From Lineus longissimus (Eukaryota > Nemertea > Pilidiophora > Heteronemertea > Lineidae): DNA of 64,000 nt. Position 1 is the first letter of the stretch, and the number at the start of each line of letters is the position of its first letter. The DNA lies in the NCBI RefSeq assembly GCF_910592395.1, contig NC_088315.1, forward strand, positions 1,118,501 to 1,182,500, read 5' to 3'. The notes below the pieces were generated by a model. The model made no database searches. It was not told the origin of the DNA and worked only from the letters and a program-made list of their open reading frames with translations. Positions 44,761-60,034 of this stretch are shown here, piece after piece. A program made the translations under genes and the position numbers.

Positions 44761-47700
44761 GATGAACGCAAAGTGCAGCCTTATCCATTCATGTTGATAA
44801 TGAAATAAAGTAAATAGGTTTTTTGATGAAGTGAAAAGATACTTAAGTATGTAAAGAGTAAATGTAAATCTGTATAGAACTGATGCAATGCCCTAAGCTC
44901 TTTTTGTTTCCATCGAGATTCAAATTGAGTTTCAACGAAAATGGTGTATGTTTAATTTTCAATATTTGCAAAAGTTTTTAATGTTAAAGATGATAACACT
45001 TTGTTTGAAAACGTTTTCAATGATATAACGAAGATTCCGTTACACTAATAGGAAGGTAAACATTTGATATAAAGGTAGTATTATATGGTACTATTCTGCT
45101 AATGTACCCTTTCATTGTAATTATAAACCACCTTGCGCAAAGTGTATTATAAGTACTTTGATTAAAATTGTCTCCTTAAATTGTTAAGTTCCTCAGATTT
45201 CAATTGTTTAGAAACTTTCGGCCAACTTGGGCCAACTTGATGACAGGATGGTCGAAAGACCTGAAATGAAAAATGTAATGTAGGGCATATGAACTCGTTC
45301 GCTAAGCTTATGCGTTTTTGCCGAGGCTTTCTAAACAGAAAAGTGGAGAAATGTGGCTGTATCAACATGCAGACTGATTACTGAAAACGCCACCGCTACA
45401 CCAGCGCATGCGCACCACTAACATATGTTTCTTAGATACGGCGATCAGAGAATGATCAAGCGACCAAAGAAGAAATATCTCGACTTACAAGGTTCTAAGA
45501 TCTCAGAGCCCTTCATTTGCCTAAGAAGTAGTTAAGATGGGAATTTTGGACTTGGTGAGCCAAGATGAAGATTAGGAGTTCGTTCATCTGAGTGATGAAA
45601 GCCACCAGAATCCATAGAAAATGGCCGGGGAAACTTTCAGAAGAAAATGACAGCATTTCGCTTAGAATGATAGAACGGTGCATTGGTCTGTGATGTAATC
45701 GCTACAGACGTTTATGACAGGCCTTCAGATCTATCATGGTGGTAACGCATATTCGATACCGCCATACAAAGCCACTATTAATCACACTAACCGAGCTTAT
45801 TAGGCACAATAAATTTCCGATTTTCCGTCAAGAGATTCATCCGCTCGATTTGTGCTGCCATATGACGGTAAAGCAGCCACGCGGAAACTCTTCTGCTTCA
45901 TAAATAGGCCTGTTAAACAGTTACGCTTTTAGCATGCTGCGTATGAATCTCCCATCAATTTGATTGGTTGACGTTTGGCCAATTTGCGCAGCCGAATGGG
46001 CTGCGGGTATTGGTGTTATGTCCATCCGTGACCTAACCAACCGAAAGCGCGGCTCCACCAGGACTTGAAACCTGAATATGAAAAGCATAAACAAGTAAAA
46101 ATGAGGTCAATATAGAAATCGTGAGCATTGGCAAACAATTTGTAATAACGGTATGGTATTGGCACTCCATCTTTCAGATTGCGGCCATCGGGCTGTCATA
46201 AGGCCAAATTGCTCGACTGACGGTTTCTTGATTACTGAGCAAAATGACAAATGAAATCTTAAGTCATAACAAAAATACTTTCTAAAAGATTGGCGGACCC
46301 CGAAAATGAGTTGTTAACGTGAGAGTCCTGATGTAGCAGCGAGAATATGTTTGAAAGAAGGTGAGCATAAGCGTGGGAGGTGATGAGTTTAGACTCGTCA
46401 AAACAGAATGAGCCTTTTTGGAGTCAACATCTTCCACGAGACTCGAGCAGTAATTTGATATTCGATGTTTCCAATCTAATGCTAATAGTGAATTCAATGC
46501 ACTACCATCAATGAACGGTAAAACATGAGTTATTACCCTCAGAATATCATCATTTGTTGATATGGAACAATCGACTTTCTAATTGTATCATAATTAGATT
46601 CAAATATTTGCTTATCAATCCGGGACCTTCCTCCCGGATATCCCGACTGGCTTCCGTTTGCTGTATGCCATGCGTACCGGAAGTCACCACTTTATATCAA
46701 TGGTATCCGAGCAACAGACGGCGTTCATTTGTGTGTCGTCTGCGTTTGTTTTAAACGGCTATCTAACCTCGGTCCGAAGCGACCGTTACCTCCTCTTCAC
46801 TTCTGTGCATTCAGTGTATTGTCATAGGTAGTTTTGACCTGAAACGAGATTTATCGGGTGCTGTGAATGGGCCAGTTGACACGCCGCTGGCGTCAGATCG
46901 GGTGACACGGCTGCATGGGCGCCGCAAACTCGACTGCCAAGTGTGCAAATAATCGCCTGATTTGTTCAGAGATTTTATATTTCCTCTGCTCTTCATCACA
47001 CAAGCTGATAGATGATCACATTGATAAAGGTCACCTCCTCCGCAATCACTGATGACACTTTTCCCATTGAATGCCAGGCATTGTAGTCTTTCCTAACATC
47101 TCTATTAAAGTGCTATTTTCCTGCAAATTTTTTCTCAACTACCTAATTAAGTTGGCAGTAAAAATGATGCCCCCTACCTTTGATTACTTCAACAATAGAT
47201 ATATGTATATTAAACTAACAATGACCCCTGTTGTGGTGACATTGTCATCCATGTATATTGCACAAAGAACTCCAGTGTGTTTTATCAGTACATGTATATG
47301 TATCTTTCACTCATGTTAACAATTATATGATTTTTCACTATTTCAATGTTTACACTCTGTATCGCTAATTTCTCATTAAGTGCATTAATGAAATGAGTGT
47401 TCTGACATTTATAAGAAGTCTTTAAGTGGGCTCAATCGAATTTATCAACTGAACTTTCTAGAATCTCACATTGCCAGCAGCAGTAGGAATTTCACAAAAA
47501 TCACGGGATATCACTTCTCATTCGAATTCATATCGAGTTGAAGCTTAGACTGGGATTTATTTATTTTATTCATTCAGTCAATGTTAAATCAGATTTTTTA
47601 TTGGTGTAATAAATCATGCTATGGGGCGATGAAAAAACCAATAACTTGTATTTGATTTAGTTTCTTTGCTCACTTGTTTACGAATTAATCATTTATATTT

Positions 47701-50700
47701 TAAGTGCAATTGATTTTGTAATTGGCTTCAAAGTGTTAACTTATGTCTCGAATTTCATAACTAATAAATAAGACTAGCCCTGGATATCGGATCTTGACAC
47801 TTTGAAGTTCATCTACAAAATCTATATCCATTGGCTGTAAGAATAATTTGCTTGTGTGTACACATTGGCGCTTGGGGGGGGGGGGGGGGTGAATAGTGAA
47901 AAGTTCCCATTCCTCTATAACCTATATCTTGGCTTGATGCTTCATCTCCACTTGACGCTATAACGATGGCGGTCATGCATGTTGATCTGAGTGGAGAATC
48001 TTACCTGCATTATACGTGCTCCATTGATTTCTCTATTCTTTACGACTCGCGTTATTAAAACATAAAAAACATCGATGATGAAATTAGCAATGCAATCTCC
48101 TCTTTATCCAGACTGTTGAATCCGTGCGAATATTTATTGTCATTTCATGTGGCATTATCAGTCACTGGCAACACGTGGTCAGAGATCTCAAAAGCCATCG
48201 ATATTGTGTTTATATCGGGACATTATAGCGTTACTAAATGCATGCAATTTCCCGATTTGATAACTAAGGTTTGCTGGGATAAGGGGACAAAAGGTAATGA
48301 GGCGAGTTTAATCATCAGCGAAAACGTGCTACAATATGTTGATGGCATGATTAGTTATTGGGTTTCATTATGGATTTTTGAACAAAAGGTGAGCAGTGCC
48401 TTCCATAGCGAAATAAAACAAAAAGGGAGATAAGGACTGTATATATAGTGTTTCTAGGCATTCATGCTCTTTGATGACGGTTTCTATTGGTTCGACCTGC
48501 TGATTACGGAAAGAGCTATTTTCAGTAGATGGAACAGATAGGGCAAATGGTAATGCAAATACTGCCTAGTGGTCTATTCGGCTTCTTTCTACCAAAGTTA
48601 ATGAGACAGATTCATCAAAGCTCTTTGCCACGCTTAGTTTGACGTTTGGTCTTGTCTCGTTTCCTCCGACTCAGACACACATCGGAAAAAACAGAACCCC
48701 ACGACTAGGGCAGTGATCTTGGAAGGTTTAATCTGACGCCAGATTGCCTAAATTCCTACATTGTATATATTTCTACAAACGCATTCGGAATCACGTGTAC
48801 GTCATTGGAGTTGTATCGTTGAGATTCTTTAAAAAGATGCTATTCAGATCTGTCGAGTAGGTCCCTAGGTTATTAGCAAAGCTAGACTAACAGCTTGAAA
48901 AAAAGGCACTGCAAGGTATTTGGAATAACATCGCTGAATCACCTATCATGCCGGTTGATATCATTCTTTAAAAATAAGATCATATTGTGCGACTCCAGAC
49001 TGATACAATTGGAAATATCAATGGTTCAGTATGTTAGAGTTTAATCCTTAGAATTTGATAAAGGCATATTGGAATGAAATAAGTAAGATCAATTATTGTC
49101 ATGTTCCAATTGTTGTCGGAACCTGAAACTTGATTAAAACTTAATGAAATGCAAGCATTGTTGATGACACATTCTGAAGAATAAAAAATCTTTATGTCAC
49201 GTTTTTCAATGTGTTCAAGACTCTTGTATGCTATAACATAGTGCATCATTGATGATCATAACACCAGACATTGACATGATATACGTCAACTGATATGCTC
49301 TACGTCGCTGAAGCTGGTGTCTGCGATATAACAGAGGTCGCGCATCATTTACGGCTCCCCATCTCCGACTTCAACTTTGAGAGTGAATTACAATGCCGAA
49401 TGACAACTTTGATTTAACTGAACGGCTCACTAACGTGTGTCTTGCACGGTTATATTTGAAAGTCCGGATCGGACCTGTGCATGAGGCGGACGTCATGAAG
49501 TCATTATTCAAGTCGAGGGGAGGTCTGTCAAACATCACAGCATAGTCACGAGCATAGTCCACGTTCTTCCTTCCTTCCTTCGATAAGTCTCTCCTACCTG
49601 ATGATCAGTGTACAAAGCAAGACAACTGATGTCAAAATCAGACACAAGAAGAAACTGTTTAAATCATTCATATTTATTATAAAGTTGCCTATAATATGCA
49701 ATGTACACATTTACATCCCAGTGTATAAACCAACTTATACATACAATAAGGAGTTGACAGCATTTGTCTCATCTTAATAAGTGATGACTTTTTTCAGAGG
49801 ATGCGATTTTCCCTTAAAACTCTTTTTTGTTTGAAAAGGAGTCATGAAACTACTTGCCATTAGAGAGTGTTAACCTTTTCTGTTTCTGAGAGTTCAGATC
49901 GGTCGACTCCGATCACTACGTCTGGGTGGACCAATCAATGCCTTTGTTACATTCATGACTCCGTCCCATTTTTTTGCGTAGAGAGAAGACTTGAGAGATT
50001 TCTTTCTTCAAATGATAACTCATATAAAGCAGATGTTGAAGTGGCCTCAATAACACTTCAGTCATCAGAAATATCTTTGAACGAGATGTAAATTGGCGAG
50101 GAATTAAATGGATGTTTCGACATCTGAGATTTCATAATAGATTGAAAGAGAAGTTGTGAGTACAGCTCCTTATTTACTTTGCTGGTTGCAGTGCATATCA
50201 TCTCTGATGCAGTTCAATGATTGGAGTCCAAAATGTAATGTTATGTTACTCAGATACCAGGTTACCCATAATCTACCTGAGGTCCACTGAAACTGTACGA
50301 TCAATCAATGGAAGTTTACCTAGGTCATTTAAAACTCCGAATTCCCAATTTTAAGCATTTCTTGAACAATCAGCAGGAGATTTGTTATAATTTCATCTAT
50401 GATTTCAACTTTATTTGAGAACTAGGGAATACTATGCCATAGGATATCTGCTTTTGCTCCGAAAAAGCTAGCGTAGCCAGTTGAGACGCTGTGCTGTGGC
50501 GTGTATCAGATGTTGTACAATATCTTCATCACATGTATAATCTTGGCTGTGACTCAGATCACAAAACCAAGTTTTAGGGCATTATACAATTGGAATTGTT
50601 TCTAAACATGTAAGGAAGTACAAATGAAACTTTTATATTTCAATGTGATTCTTTCCCTTGTCTATCCCAGCATTTGCGACATATATGTTTGATTCGAAAG

Positions 50701-51119
50701 AGATATGATAAAACGATAATACATCTTTCGACAGCTGTGTGTGATTTGACAACCGTAGATTTGGGCTTCGTAAAATGCACATCCACAGATTATGACGTAT
50801 CAATACATACATACTTACAAGAAAAAAATGTTTTTCTTTGTGGCAATATCACTCACTCCAAAAAGGAAAAGAATGCAAAAATGTTTACATTCATTTAACC
50901 ATTTTAAATTGAAACAATGTAAATGGTTCAGATTCATATTTGGTTTTTGATACATTGAAATCAGACATTTTACATGTAAAGAGCATATTTGGTAGTAGAT
51001 GATAATTGTTGACCGGAACAAATACGACATGCAACAATCAGGTTAAAATAATAAATAGAGTTGGTCCATGTATGACGTATTATGTGACTTGTAAATTGGA
51101 TTGAAGCCTATGGTCACAT
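44761..51119. other. Gene-poor AT-rich sequence
   Basis: Short random frames only. A run of 16 G lies at 47874-47889. The longest frame, 48116-48433, starts at a non-ATG codon and has no recognisable motif. Confidence 0.4.
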
Positions 51120-51765
51120 ACTTGTACAATTTAATATGTTTACATATTATGAAAGGTGTGGTAACATACAATGTACTAGTAATACATGTTCACATGCAGT
51201 TTGATACATGGTCACATACAATGTACTAGTAATACATGTTCACATGCAGTGCAGGTCACATACAATGTACTAGTAATACATGTTCACATGCAGTTTGATA
51301 CATGGTCACATACAATGTACTAGTAATACATGTTCACATGCAGTTTGATACATGGTCACATACAATGTACTAGTAATACATGTTCACATGCAGTTTGATA
51401 CATGGTCACATACAATGTACTAGTAATACATGTTCACATGCAGTTTGATACATGGTCACATACAATGTACTAGTAATACATGTTCACATGCAGTTTGATA
51501 CATGGTCACATACGATGCACTAGTAATACATGTTCACATGCAGTTTGATACATGGTCACATACAATGTACTAGTAATACGTGTTCACATGCAGTTTGATA
51601 CATGGTCACATACAATGTACTAGTAATACATGTTCACATGCAGTTTGATACATGGTCACATACAATGTACTAGTAATACATGTTCACATGCAGTTTGATA
51701 CATGGTCACATACAATGTACTTGTAATACATGTTCACATGCAGTGCAGGTCACAAACAATGCTGT
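51120..51765. repeat. 50-bp satellite array
   Basis: About twelve units of 50 bp built from GGTCACATACAATGTACTAG, TAATACATGTTCACATGCAG and TTTGATACAT. Units are nearly identical in the middle; an early unit is shortened at CAGTGCAGGTCAC and the same shortened form ends the array. Degenerate GGTCACATA motifs continue to about 51910. Confidence 0.95.
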
Positions 51766-54700
51766 GTATGGTCACATAAAATGTAGCGTATCAACAAAGA
51801 CCAAGTAACGTATATGGTCACATAAATTGTAAATTTTCTACACATAAATTGTAATCTTTCTTCACATACATTGTAACCTATGGTCATGGTCATGTACAGT
51901 CACGTACAATGTAAACTGCCTCTTTTTGGAAGATTTGTAATTAGTAGAATGTAACGCAAATTTAATTGTAAAACAAGATATGAAAAATTCAATTTAGAGG
52001 GGAGCAGCTCTCAGATTAGTTTTTCTTATATCACTTAGATAATCTTGCACACTGACTAATGTTTGAATAATAACTCCTAGAGGATACCCAGGGCATAGTA
52101 AGTTGACCCCCCCCGCCTTTTCGAATGACTATTATCAAAGCCAAATATGAAAGTGTGCTCGTGGTTTATAGACTCTTCTCTACTTGGGGTTTGTTGCCCC
52201 ATAAAGTTCAAAATGCTTCTGACAGTCGAAGAACTCAAGATAGTGAGAAAACTGACACATAACTTAACTGGTCATAAATGTAACTCACTGTTTTAATTCG
52301 TAAAACTATCTAGGATCTAGGACAGATTTGCCGCGGACAAAATTAACATGAACTCATGGACATGTGATCATAGCTATGACGAATTTCCCATTTAAAATCA
52401 TCACCGTGCATATGAGCAGTCCTGAAGATGGACAAATAACATAATTTGTAGACCGAACCCGTAACACACTTATTGAAAAAAGGTTTTTCTACATGATTTG
52501 ATCTAAGCTAAGATACATATTATTTGATTGAATGATGAATAACGGAGACAAAATTATTTGAAGAACAACGCCAATAACATGACTATAAAACCAGTTTAGA
52601 GAACAACGCCCCCGCCAAAAAGGCTGGTTCTGTTAGAAAATAGCTGTATCCAATTGAAGTGGCGAATACCTTTGAGACCTGTTGACAGCACTGGAAATCG
52701 TAGTGAAGATGCTTGGTTTGGCAGTTTATAAGGGAAGGTGGTTAGAGTGGTATTCCGGGGGATTTGGTGATAAGGTTAGGTTGGGTTAACTAACAACTAC
52801 TACCACAACAGTGATTCGTTAAGTGAGCATGAATCTAAATAGTCCTAAAGGCCAACATTTAGAATGGTTTTTACAGTTCTGCTCGTGGTAGCTTCTTTGG
52901 ATAAATCTGATTCAGTTTTAACTCTAGGTCCAATTGGAGTTTTTTTTAATGATATCCATAAATGATACACAAGCGCAATATTATCTGTAACAGAGACGAA
53001 TATAATTTTTTTAACACCAATGTAATTAATACAAGTTTTCTGTTCTTAATGACATGTTTGTTAGGGCAGGCATGGTTTCAATTTTTTTTTAATTGAGCCA
53101 CTGTCAGCATTTCATAATCACTATATTTCACATTCATAGTAATACCATTTGTTTGTGACGCTTTTGATATTGTCAATGTATTTCAAAGTTCTATTCTACG
53201 CGCTGAAACATTGCAAAGTGAGACATTACGAATTTGTATGTGCTGACAGAGTCTTTCAAATAAATTTATTTGAAAAAATGTGGTGCTGAGAAGGATTTTC
53301 GGACTCTGATCTTTATATGTTTTATTTCCACTAAATGTGTCAAAGGAAACTTAGCCATCTGTTCGATGCAAAATACCATAGAGTCTGAAAAATAGTGTTA
53401 GACATGTAATATTTATCACTTCTAATGTCTGAAATGTATTTATAGACAGTAAGCTAGGTTTTCAAACCGCTGTCTAGAAACTTCTCGAAGCCTATTTTCC
53501 TCCAATCCTAAAGGCCCACATTTCAAATGGCTCGCATTGTTATGCTTTATTTGTATTATTCAGTTATTGTTCAATTCAGGCGAGCACCGTCAAGGGAAGA
53601 GAAGAATTTATAGCTAAGGATACAGTTGTGTATTGTTCGCTACTTTTGATCGACTGATTTTTATTTTTACTAACTTGTGTGGCTGAAAAGAAGGGTGCAG
53701 TTGTGTTGTATGGCTTCGTCATCCATCACTATCACATTGGTTTGAAGTGTGTCAGAGCAAATGTCGCTTTGCTACAATTCCAGAACAGAAACAATGGCTG
53801 ATTATATCAGAACAATTCATATTAACGGAAGTGCAAGACTTTTAGATGGCCATACCTGCTATTTCATATAACATTTGTCTCAAAGAATACATAAAAAGTG
53901 TCACAACAAAGCCCAGTATACAGACAGATCATTGGATATAGTTTCTGGAAAAACTGTATATTTTCGGACGAAATAATCATTTATTGATAAAGCCATTAAT
54001 AAGTGATGCCGTCCTTGCCCACGTCTGATGGTTTAGCTGATAGAATTGTCACATAAGTCGAAATACTGTTTGGGTTTTCGTCGCTCTTGTCTCCAAAACA
54101 CGAATGTTCTTTACGACCCCACCACATTCTGTGAATAACACTTCAGGCAACTCCATTCACATTTTCTTAAAGACCCATATAGGAGTAATTTGATTTCGCT
54201 CCCATTATTTTCGTAATGGTTAAATAAACTGCAAATTATCATATTTTCTTTGCGAATCCCCAAAACAAACAGAGGAAACAATAAGATTAAACCTAGTGGC
54301 TTCCTTTGTACGTAGCGTTGGTTCTTGATACCTTTAGAAAATATACTGTATAAACCCTACTTAGCGATTATGAAATGCACTTCGTATGCATTACCACACT
54401 TAAAACCATGATTGTGGTATTACTAAGAAATACAAGGCATTGTTGCTTGGGTCAACAAATACATTGGATCAGCCACACTATTTAGGATTTTTACCACTTT
54501 TTTATTATGGAAAGAATGCAATAACTGGTGAGACCTGTGGTGTTTTCGGGTGCAGATTTCCAAGTTCATCAAGGACCTCTCTTCAGACAGACAGACATAC
54601 ATATGTTAAGATATGCATTGCTTGCTACAGACGTGCTTGTATACAGCATCACAAAATGGCGGAAAACTCAGTACATAAGCAAAAAGACACTTTACGATAA

Positions 54701-57700
54701 CTTATAATAACTGGTGTAGCTTTTTCAGATATGGCGCAAAACTCGTTTTGATCCCCGACCCTTGTCGACTGATCCCTGATGTAGAAGAAGGGCCGATTAT
54801 GAAATGCATTTTAAAACAGTCGTAGCCTAATTATTTGTCATGAAAAATGACTGAAGGTTACAATTGCCACATGTTTAAACAACTGACAACTAGAAGCACT
54901 AGACTTTGCTACTATCCCCACTACACCTAACTTGAGGAAAATACAGTAATTAGCCATTGTTTATATACCCATAAATAGAGACAATATACAGCGAAGGAGA
55001 ATGACAGCTTTAATGTAGAGATACCGAAATTGCAAATTAGTGGTCGTTCATACATCTTATTAATTTGAGTATATATCATACGAGACAATAAGCATTGGAT
55101 TAAGTCTGGAGCTAGTTTACATGGTACTAGGTCAATTGGCCAGTCACGCTGGAATAGCAATAAACTGGACGTTGACTTAAAGCAATCTTTGTGACATTGT
55201 TATATAAGTGCACGCAAGTAAATATATCCATCGCAAACTCCAAAACTTGACATGTACCTTTCAACTACTACATTTATCTCCACAAAAGTGTATTTGGTCT
55301 CTTTTAGCTCTTTCACTAGTGGGTTTCGACATCATCCTGGAAATTATGGATAAACCCTGATACTTCAGATTTTAATCAATAAAGGACATCTTAGTTGACT
55401 TAATGCACTGGTACTAAACGTTCGACACTAAAAAGATTATATAATAACTGTCTAGACACTGAGTGATTGACTTTGGGCGAAAGATGGGTAAATGGAAGGC
55501 ACGCTAAGAGGTTTGGATACACGCTCATTTCAAAGCAAGAGTTTTATTGCTGATGAGTACTATTGGTTTAAGCTGTCGAACTTTGAATTGATGTTGTGAG
55601 ATCAGGTCACTTCTCTATTCCCTTGCATTTCCGACAACTTGATCATCTAGTTATATTTTTGTTTCTCTCTGGACAAAAGCATAATCGCTTGGCTAGAAAT
55701 TACACGAGTATCACATACCATACAGTGCTTTAAATTCTGTCAAATGTGTAAATCGACGGTTTTTAGCCTTATTGGCAAGGAATTCCATCACTTTCAGAGC
55801 AAGATTCCAATTCTGTGATCCTTGGCACATGTGTATGTAGCGCATGGTTTTTCGGGACGACTAACCTTGTATTGTACAAGATAGATTTTGAAAAATGATA
55901 TAAAATCATTACAGACAGAATACCAACAATAGGAAAAAAAAATATATACCAGTATGAGTTAATATGATAATAACGAACGATGCTCTCGGCATTTCCAGTT
56001 GTTATATCAGACACTGAAGTCGGAACATCACTGGGTCATCACTTTTATGCGCTTGCCTCTTTTCCGAAACGGACGCATTTGGTCGAGGACGAATAAAAAA
56101 TCTAAGTATTGGAACCAATGTAACGTTGCTCACTTTACAATTACATTGTGCCGATAAAAAGCTGTAAAGATTTAACATTTTATGCGCTCTCTTCATTACA
56201 CCAACGTAATGTCCACCTAGTTGCAAAAATATATCAAAAACCACTTTTATTTAGCAGTAAGATATGCAAGGCGAGACTTCATTGTTCTTGACGTGTGTAC
56301 AGTTTTTCACCAATTATTATTATGCAGTTTGTGAACTGTAAGGTCTGTATATCATCGATTCTTCCACTTAACTTTGACATGACCTGTGATAGTCTCTACT
56401 AACGAGGTATACACATGTGCAAATGGTACATTAGAAAAGGGAGAGGAGAAACGTGCAAGAGATTTGAGGGTAAAAGCAAATATTTATAATTAAACGTTTA
56501 TACGCCTTTTACATATACGTAAGAGTTCATTAACAAATGGCATGTTATATGTATATCTAACTGAGAACAATTAGTAAAAACACCAATATTTAATTTCATT
56601 ACTAATTCAGACCATTATGCAAAATAGAGAAGTATACAGGCAAGATTCAAAAGTGTACATGTTCGATAATAAAACGTTGACTTTACACATATACTGTTTA
56701 TTATTGAGAGAACAGAAAGTGTTTGATTCAGGTTATCATATCAATAAAACAGTAACATCGAAATTAAATGACAGATGCATAAGAGAAGATAAAGAATTCA
56801 ATGTCCTAGGACTAGTGCATAATAGTTTGAATATAATATGACTTTTGAATAACCTGTACGTGTGACGAGTTAGTGTAAAACATTGCTAGGTACTATGTGT
56901 CACAAATTTACTTCGCACTGTACCGATTTATTGAAAAACAGAACTCGCAGAAGGAAAACATTGGTATTCTCCCCTATTTCCACACCGACAAGGTAGATGG
57001 ATATAATAGGAAAACCTCAGCTCATTAATGATTGATCATCAGTAAATGATCCATCGTATAAGCATTTCGGAATGTTAGGGAAAACCCCTCGAATCATATG
57101 ATTAACGCTAAGAGAACAGATGAAGTTTATGCATGTCATAAGCTCAGGTTGAACCTTACTGTATGAAATTATGATCCAAAGGCATGTTTTGATATTTGAA
57201 AGTCAACAATTGCTGTAAAAATTGCGTTTGGATCAAAAGTAAATCTGAAGCATTTTATTAAGGCAGGCTTGTTTGATACCATGTCATAAGATGAAATCAG
57301 TTTTCCTTCATACGAGGTATATACAAATACGCTTCGTGAAATCAACGGAGTAGGCCTACTACAAAGTGAGAAATACAAAAACGTACAGATACGCAAATAC
57401 ATCCGTACACGAACGTACAATTTTATCTCCGGATATACATGTATATATCATGAAAGGGCTATCAGGCAAGAATACATGTCTTGACACTTTTCGTTGAAAA
57501 CCTCTCATACCCAAGTAAGAAAAGCGTAAAGACTTGTCAACATTGTATATAACCAAAAGTCGTAGTCAGTTTTGGATGTAACATTATAACAACAATACAT
57601 GTAGAATATGCGCTTTGAAGGTGTCATCACATCATACTGCTTTGTATAAAACTAAGCATATTTGGGTGGAGCGATAGGGCTCATTATACATTAATGAATA

Positions 57701-60028
57701 TGCAAAAAGCTATAGGCATCTTAAAGATAATCGCTGAATTACAAATGCGTTGTTGTTAACCGGTAAATTTTCACGGCCATTTGCTTTCAGGCAAATAATT
57801 TTGGGTTAGAAAAACTGAAATTTTGCAATTCACCAAAATTAGTTGTAATCATTCATATTAATCATGTATTGTATTTTGATTTTTTTTGCAAATCGCAAAA
57901 CAAAACAGACGTGAAAATTTACAGACGTAGAGATTGGATTAGGTGGTGGGTAAGAGGGAAATAAATGTGCACGCCAATAATAAGTGGACTGATATCATTT
58001 TAAATAAGAAAATAGATCTGAAGCAACAAAAATGTATAGATAGACAGCGATAAGTCACAAGAGTAAAGTTAGCAGAACAACATCTAAGAGTCCAATAGAA
58101 TATGTCTTTGGGTATTTATCAGTCGTGGAGACTGCAGTTACTTGTCTTCACTGGGTATTGGCAATATTGCATGAACTCGCGTACTTGAAGTAAGGTAACC
58201 ATTTTGATATCATGATGACAGTGCAGTTGCTGCATTTCGCGTTCATCACCAATTCCTTTGAAGGAAGTTTGAGATTGCTTGATTATGATTGCATCAAGAG
58301 AACATTTTGTGACATGGAGATGACACCAGCGATTACAATTTAGATCAAATCTTAGCCTAGAATTAGCACATGTCTTGGAATCTGTCGATGCATTGCACAC
58401 ATTACAGGCAATACGTAGTATCATATAAAAGGAAGTATATACCTGAAAACAAATTCGAAGGTACATGTTTATCTAGTGTCATTAGCTCGGGAAATATCTC
58501 TGATTTTCACCTAATTAATTCTCATTTCATCATCAACGTCTGATCACTATTCTCCTCAGAAAGAACGACCCTGCTATGAAATACATGAAATAAGGTCTCA
58601 GTCACAGTGTTTATTAAGATAGTTTGCTTACCACACCCTGTTATAAAATTTAGTGTGGTAAGAAGGGTGTTGCCTACTCGTGTGCATCATGTTCTAAGAT
58701 ATGTGCATTAAGCTATTGCCCTGGTAGTTTCGACGGTTTATTGTAAAGTGCCATTTTTTCCCAAACGAACCCGATTCGACAAAATAAAACGCGAGATTTT
58801 TTTACAAATTGGGAAATCCAAATTAATTTCAGAATTCCTCTTGATAAATATTGTGATATTTTGCTAAATAGGTGCACAAGCTTACAGGATGACAGTACTT
58901 CAGATGCCCGATTAAAACTCCCCTGCAGCTTTGAAAGGAATACTAAGGATAACATATGGATTTTGTGACACATCAGGTGCATTTATACTTTTGTAATAGT
59001 GCTATTTACGGCAAAACAAAAAGTTTGGCTTTGTTTTAGTAAGGAGTGTAATGGAACAGGGAGGCTTTGTCACACGAAACTCATCCTGACTGGAATTGCC
59101 TATCCTAAAATACTTTGTTGATAAATATATTTAGGGTTGGTTGCTTGTTTTATTTTGAGAGTATGCGATTAACGTCGATAAAACACACAAGACATGTCTC
59201 CTTAGCAATAAACGCATTGGGAATGCCTACTGTATTCAACAGCAAAAGTGCTGGTGTTTAAAACGCGAAAAGAGAATGCCTCGTTAGATTGTAAAGAGCT
59301 TAAGGGTGCAACATGAACCGAAGGAGTTTCAGTGCTTGATATGTACAGTACTACATTCATGGCAGAAATGTTTACTAATGGATAGATATGATAATAATTC
59401 AACAGAGCAGCTCCTCGAGTGGTAGCTTGTGTATTCGTTGAGAACCAATGGTGCAAATACTGAAAATCACCAACAAAATAAAAACACAAAGAGCATTGAT
59501 TTAAACTGAAATCTTGCAGTCATTGTATCAGAGATTTCATTGAACTGATATCAAATGCTCCTTGTATGCTTTGAACGTTGTTTGTCTAAGGGTTTGTTGT
59601 CGTCTTGTACTCGTTTCTGATCACTTGTAGTGAAGAAATCAAATAACAGAATGCATTGAAGTCAGCCAAGATAGTGCAGTTGCGTCTCTCTGCTCGAAGT
59701 TGACCTCGATTAAAAATCACAGTTTATACATTGATTATTGTTGTGTTTACAGCAGCGGCATCGCAGACTCTGTGGCTTCGGAAGATATAAGTAAAAAGAA
59801 AATAATGTTGACTGTAAAGTGGCCTAAACAAAGCCTTGCACGAGTTCAACTCATAAATAAAGCAGTCACTGAAATGTGTAGAAATAGAGTTGTCCAGGGT
59901 TAAAGGCATCACTTTATATTGGTGATTCAAAAAGACACAAGATAGGTATGATGATGTATTCATGACACGTCAAAATAACCGGATACAGCCCTGAAACCAA
60001 CTGGTCAACCCGAAGTGAGCAAGTCCTT
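51766..60028. other. Gene-poor sequence 3' of Dbx
   Basis: AT-rich with many short frames, none supported. The 105-115 codon frames (for example 58466-58119, minus) have no motif or splice context. Confidence 0.4.
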
Positions 60029-60034
60029 TTTATT
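60029..60034 (-). promoter_or_regulatory. Candidate polyadenylation signal of Dbx
   Basis: TTTATT on plus reads AATAAA on minus, 313 bp after the Dbx stop codon. Confidence 0.4.

Noticed and set aside
48116-48433. Plus-strand 105-codon frame
   Set aside because: Begins at a TTG codon, no ATG start or acceptor fits, no motif.
51120-51765. CRISPR-like regular repeats
   Set aside because: Units are contiguous with no unique spacers, and the genome is eukaryotic; it is a satellite.
58119-58466. Minus-strand 115-codon Cys-containing frame
   Set aside because: Cys residues are irregularly spaced and no signal peptide or splice sites support it.
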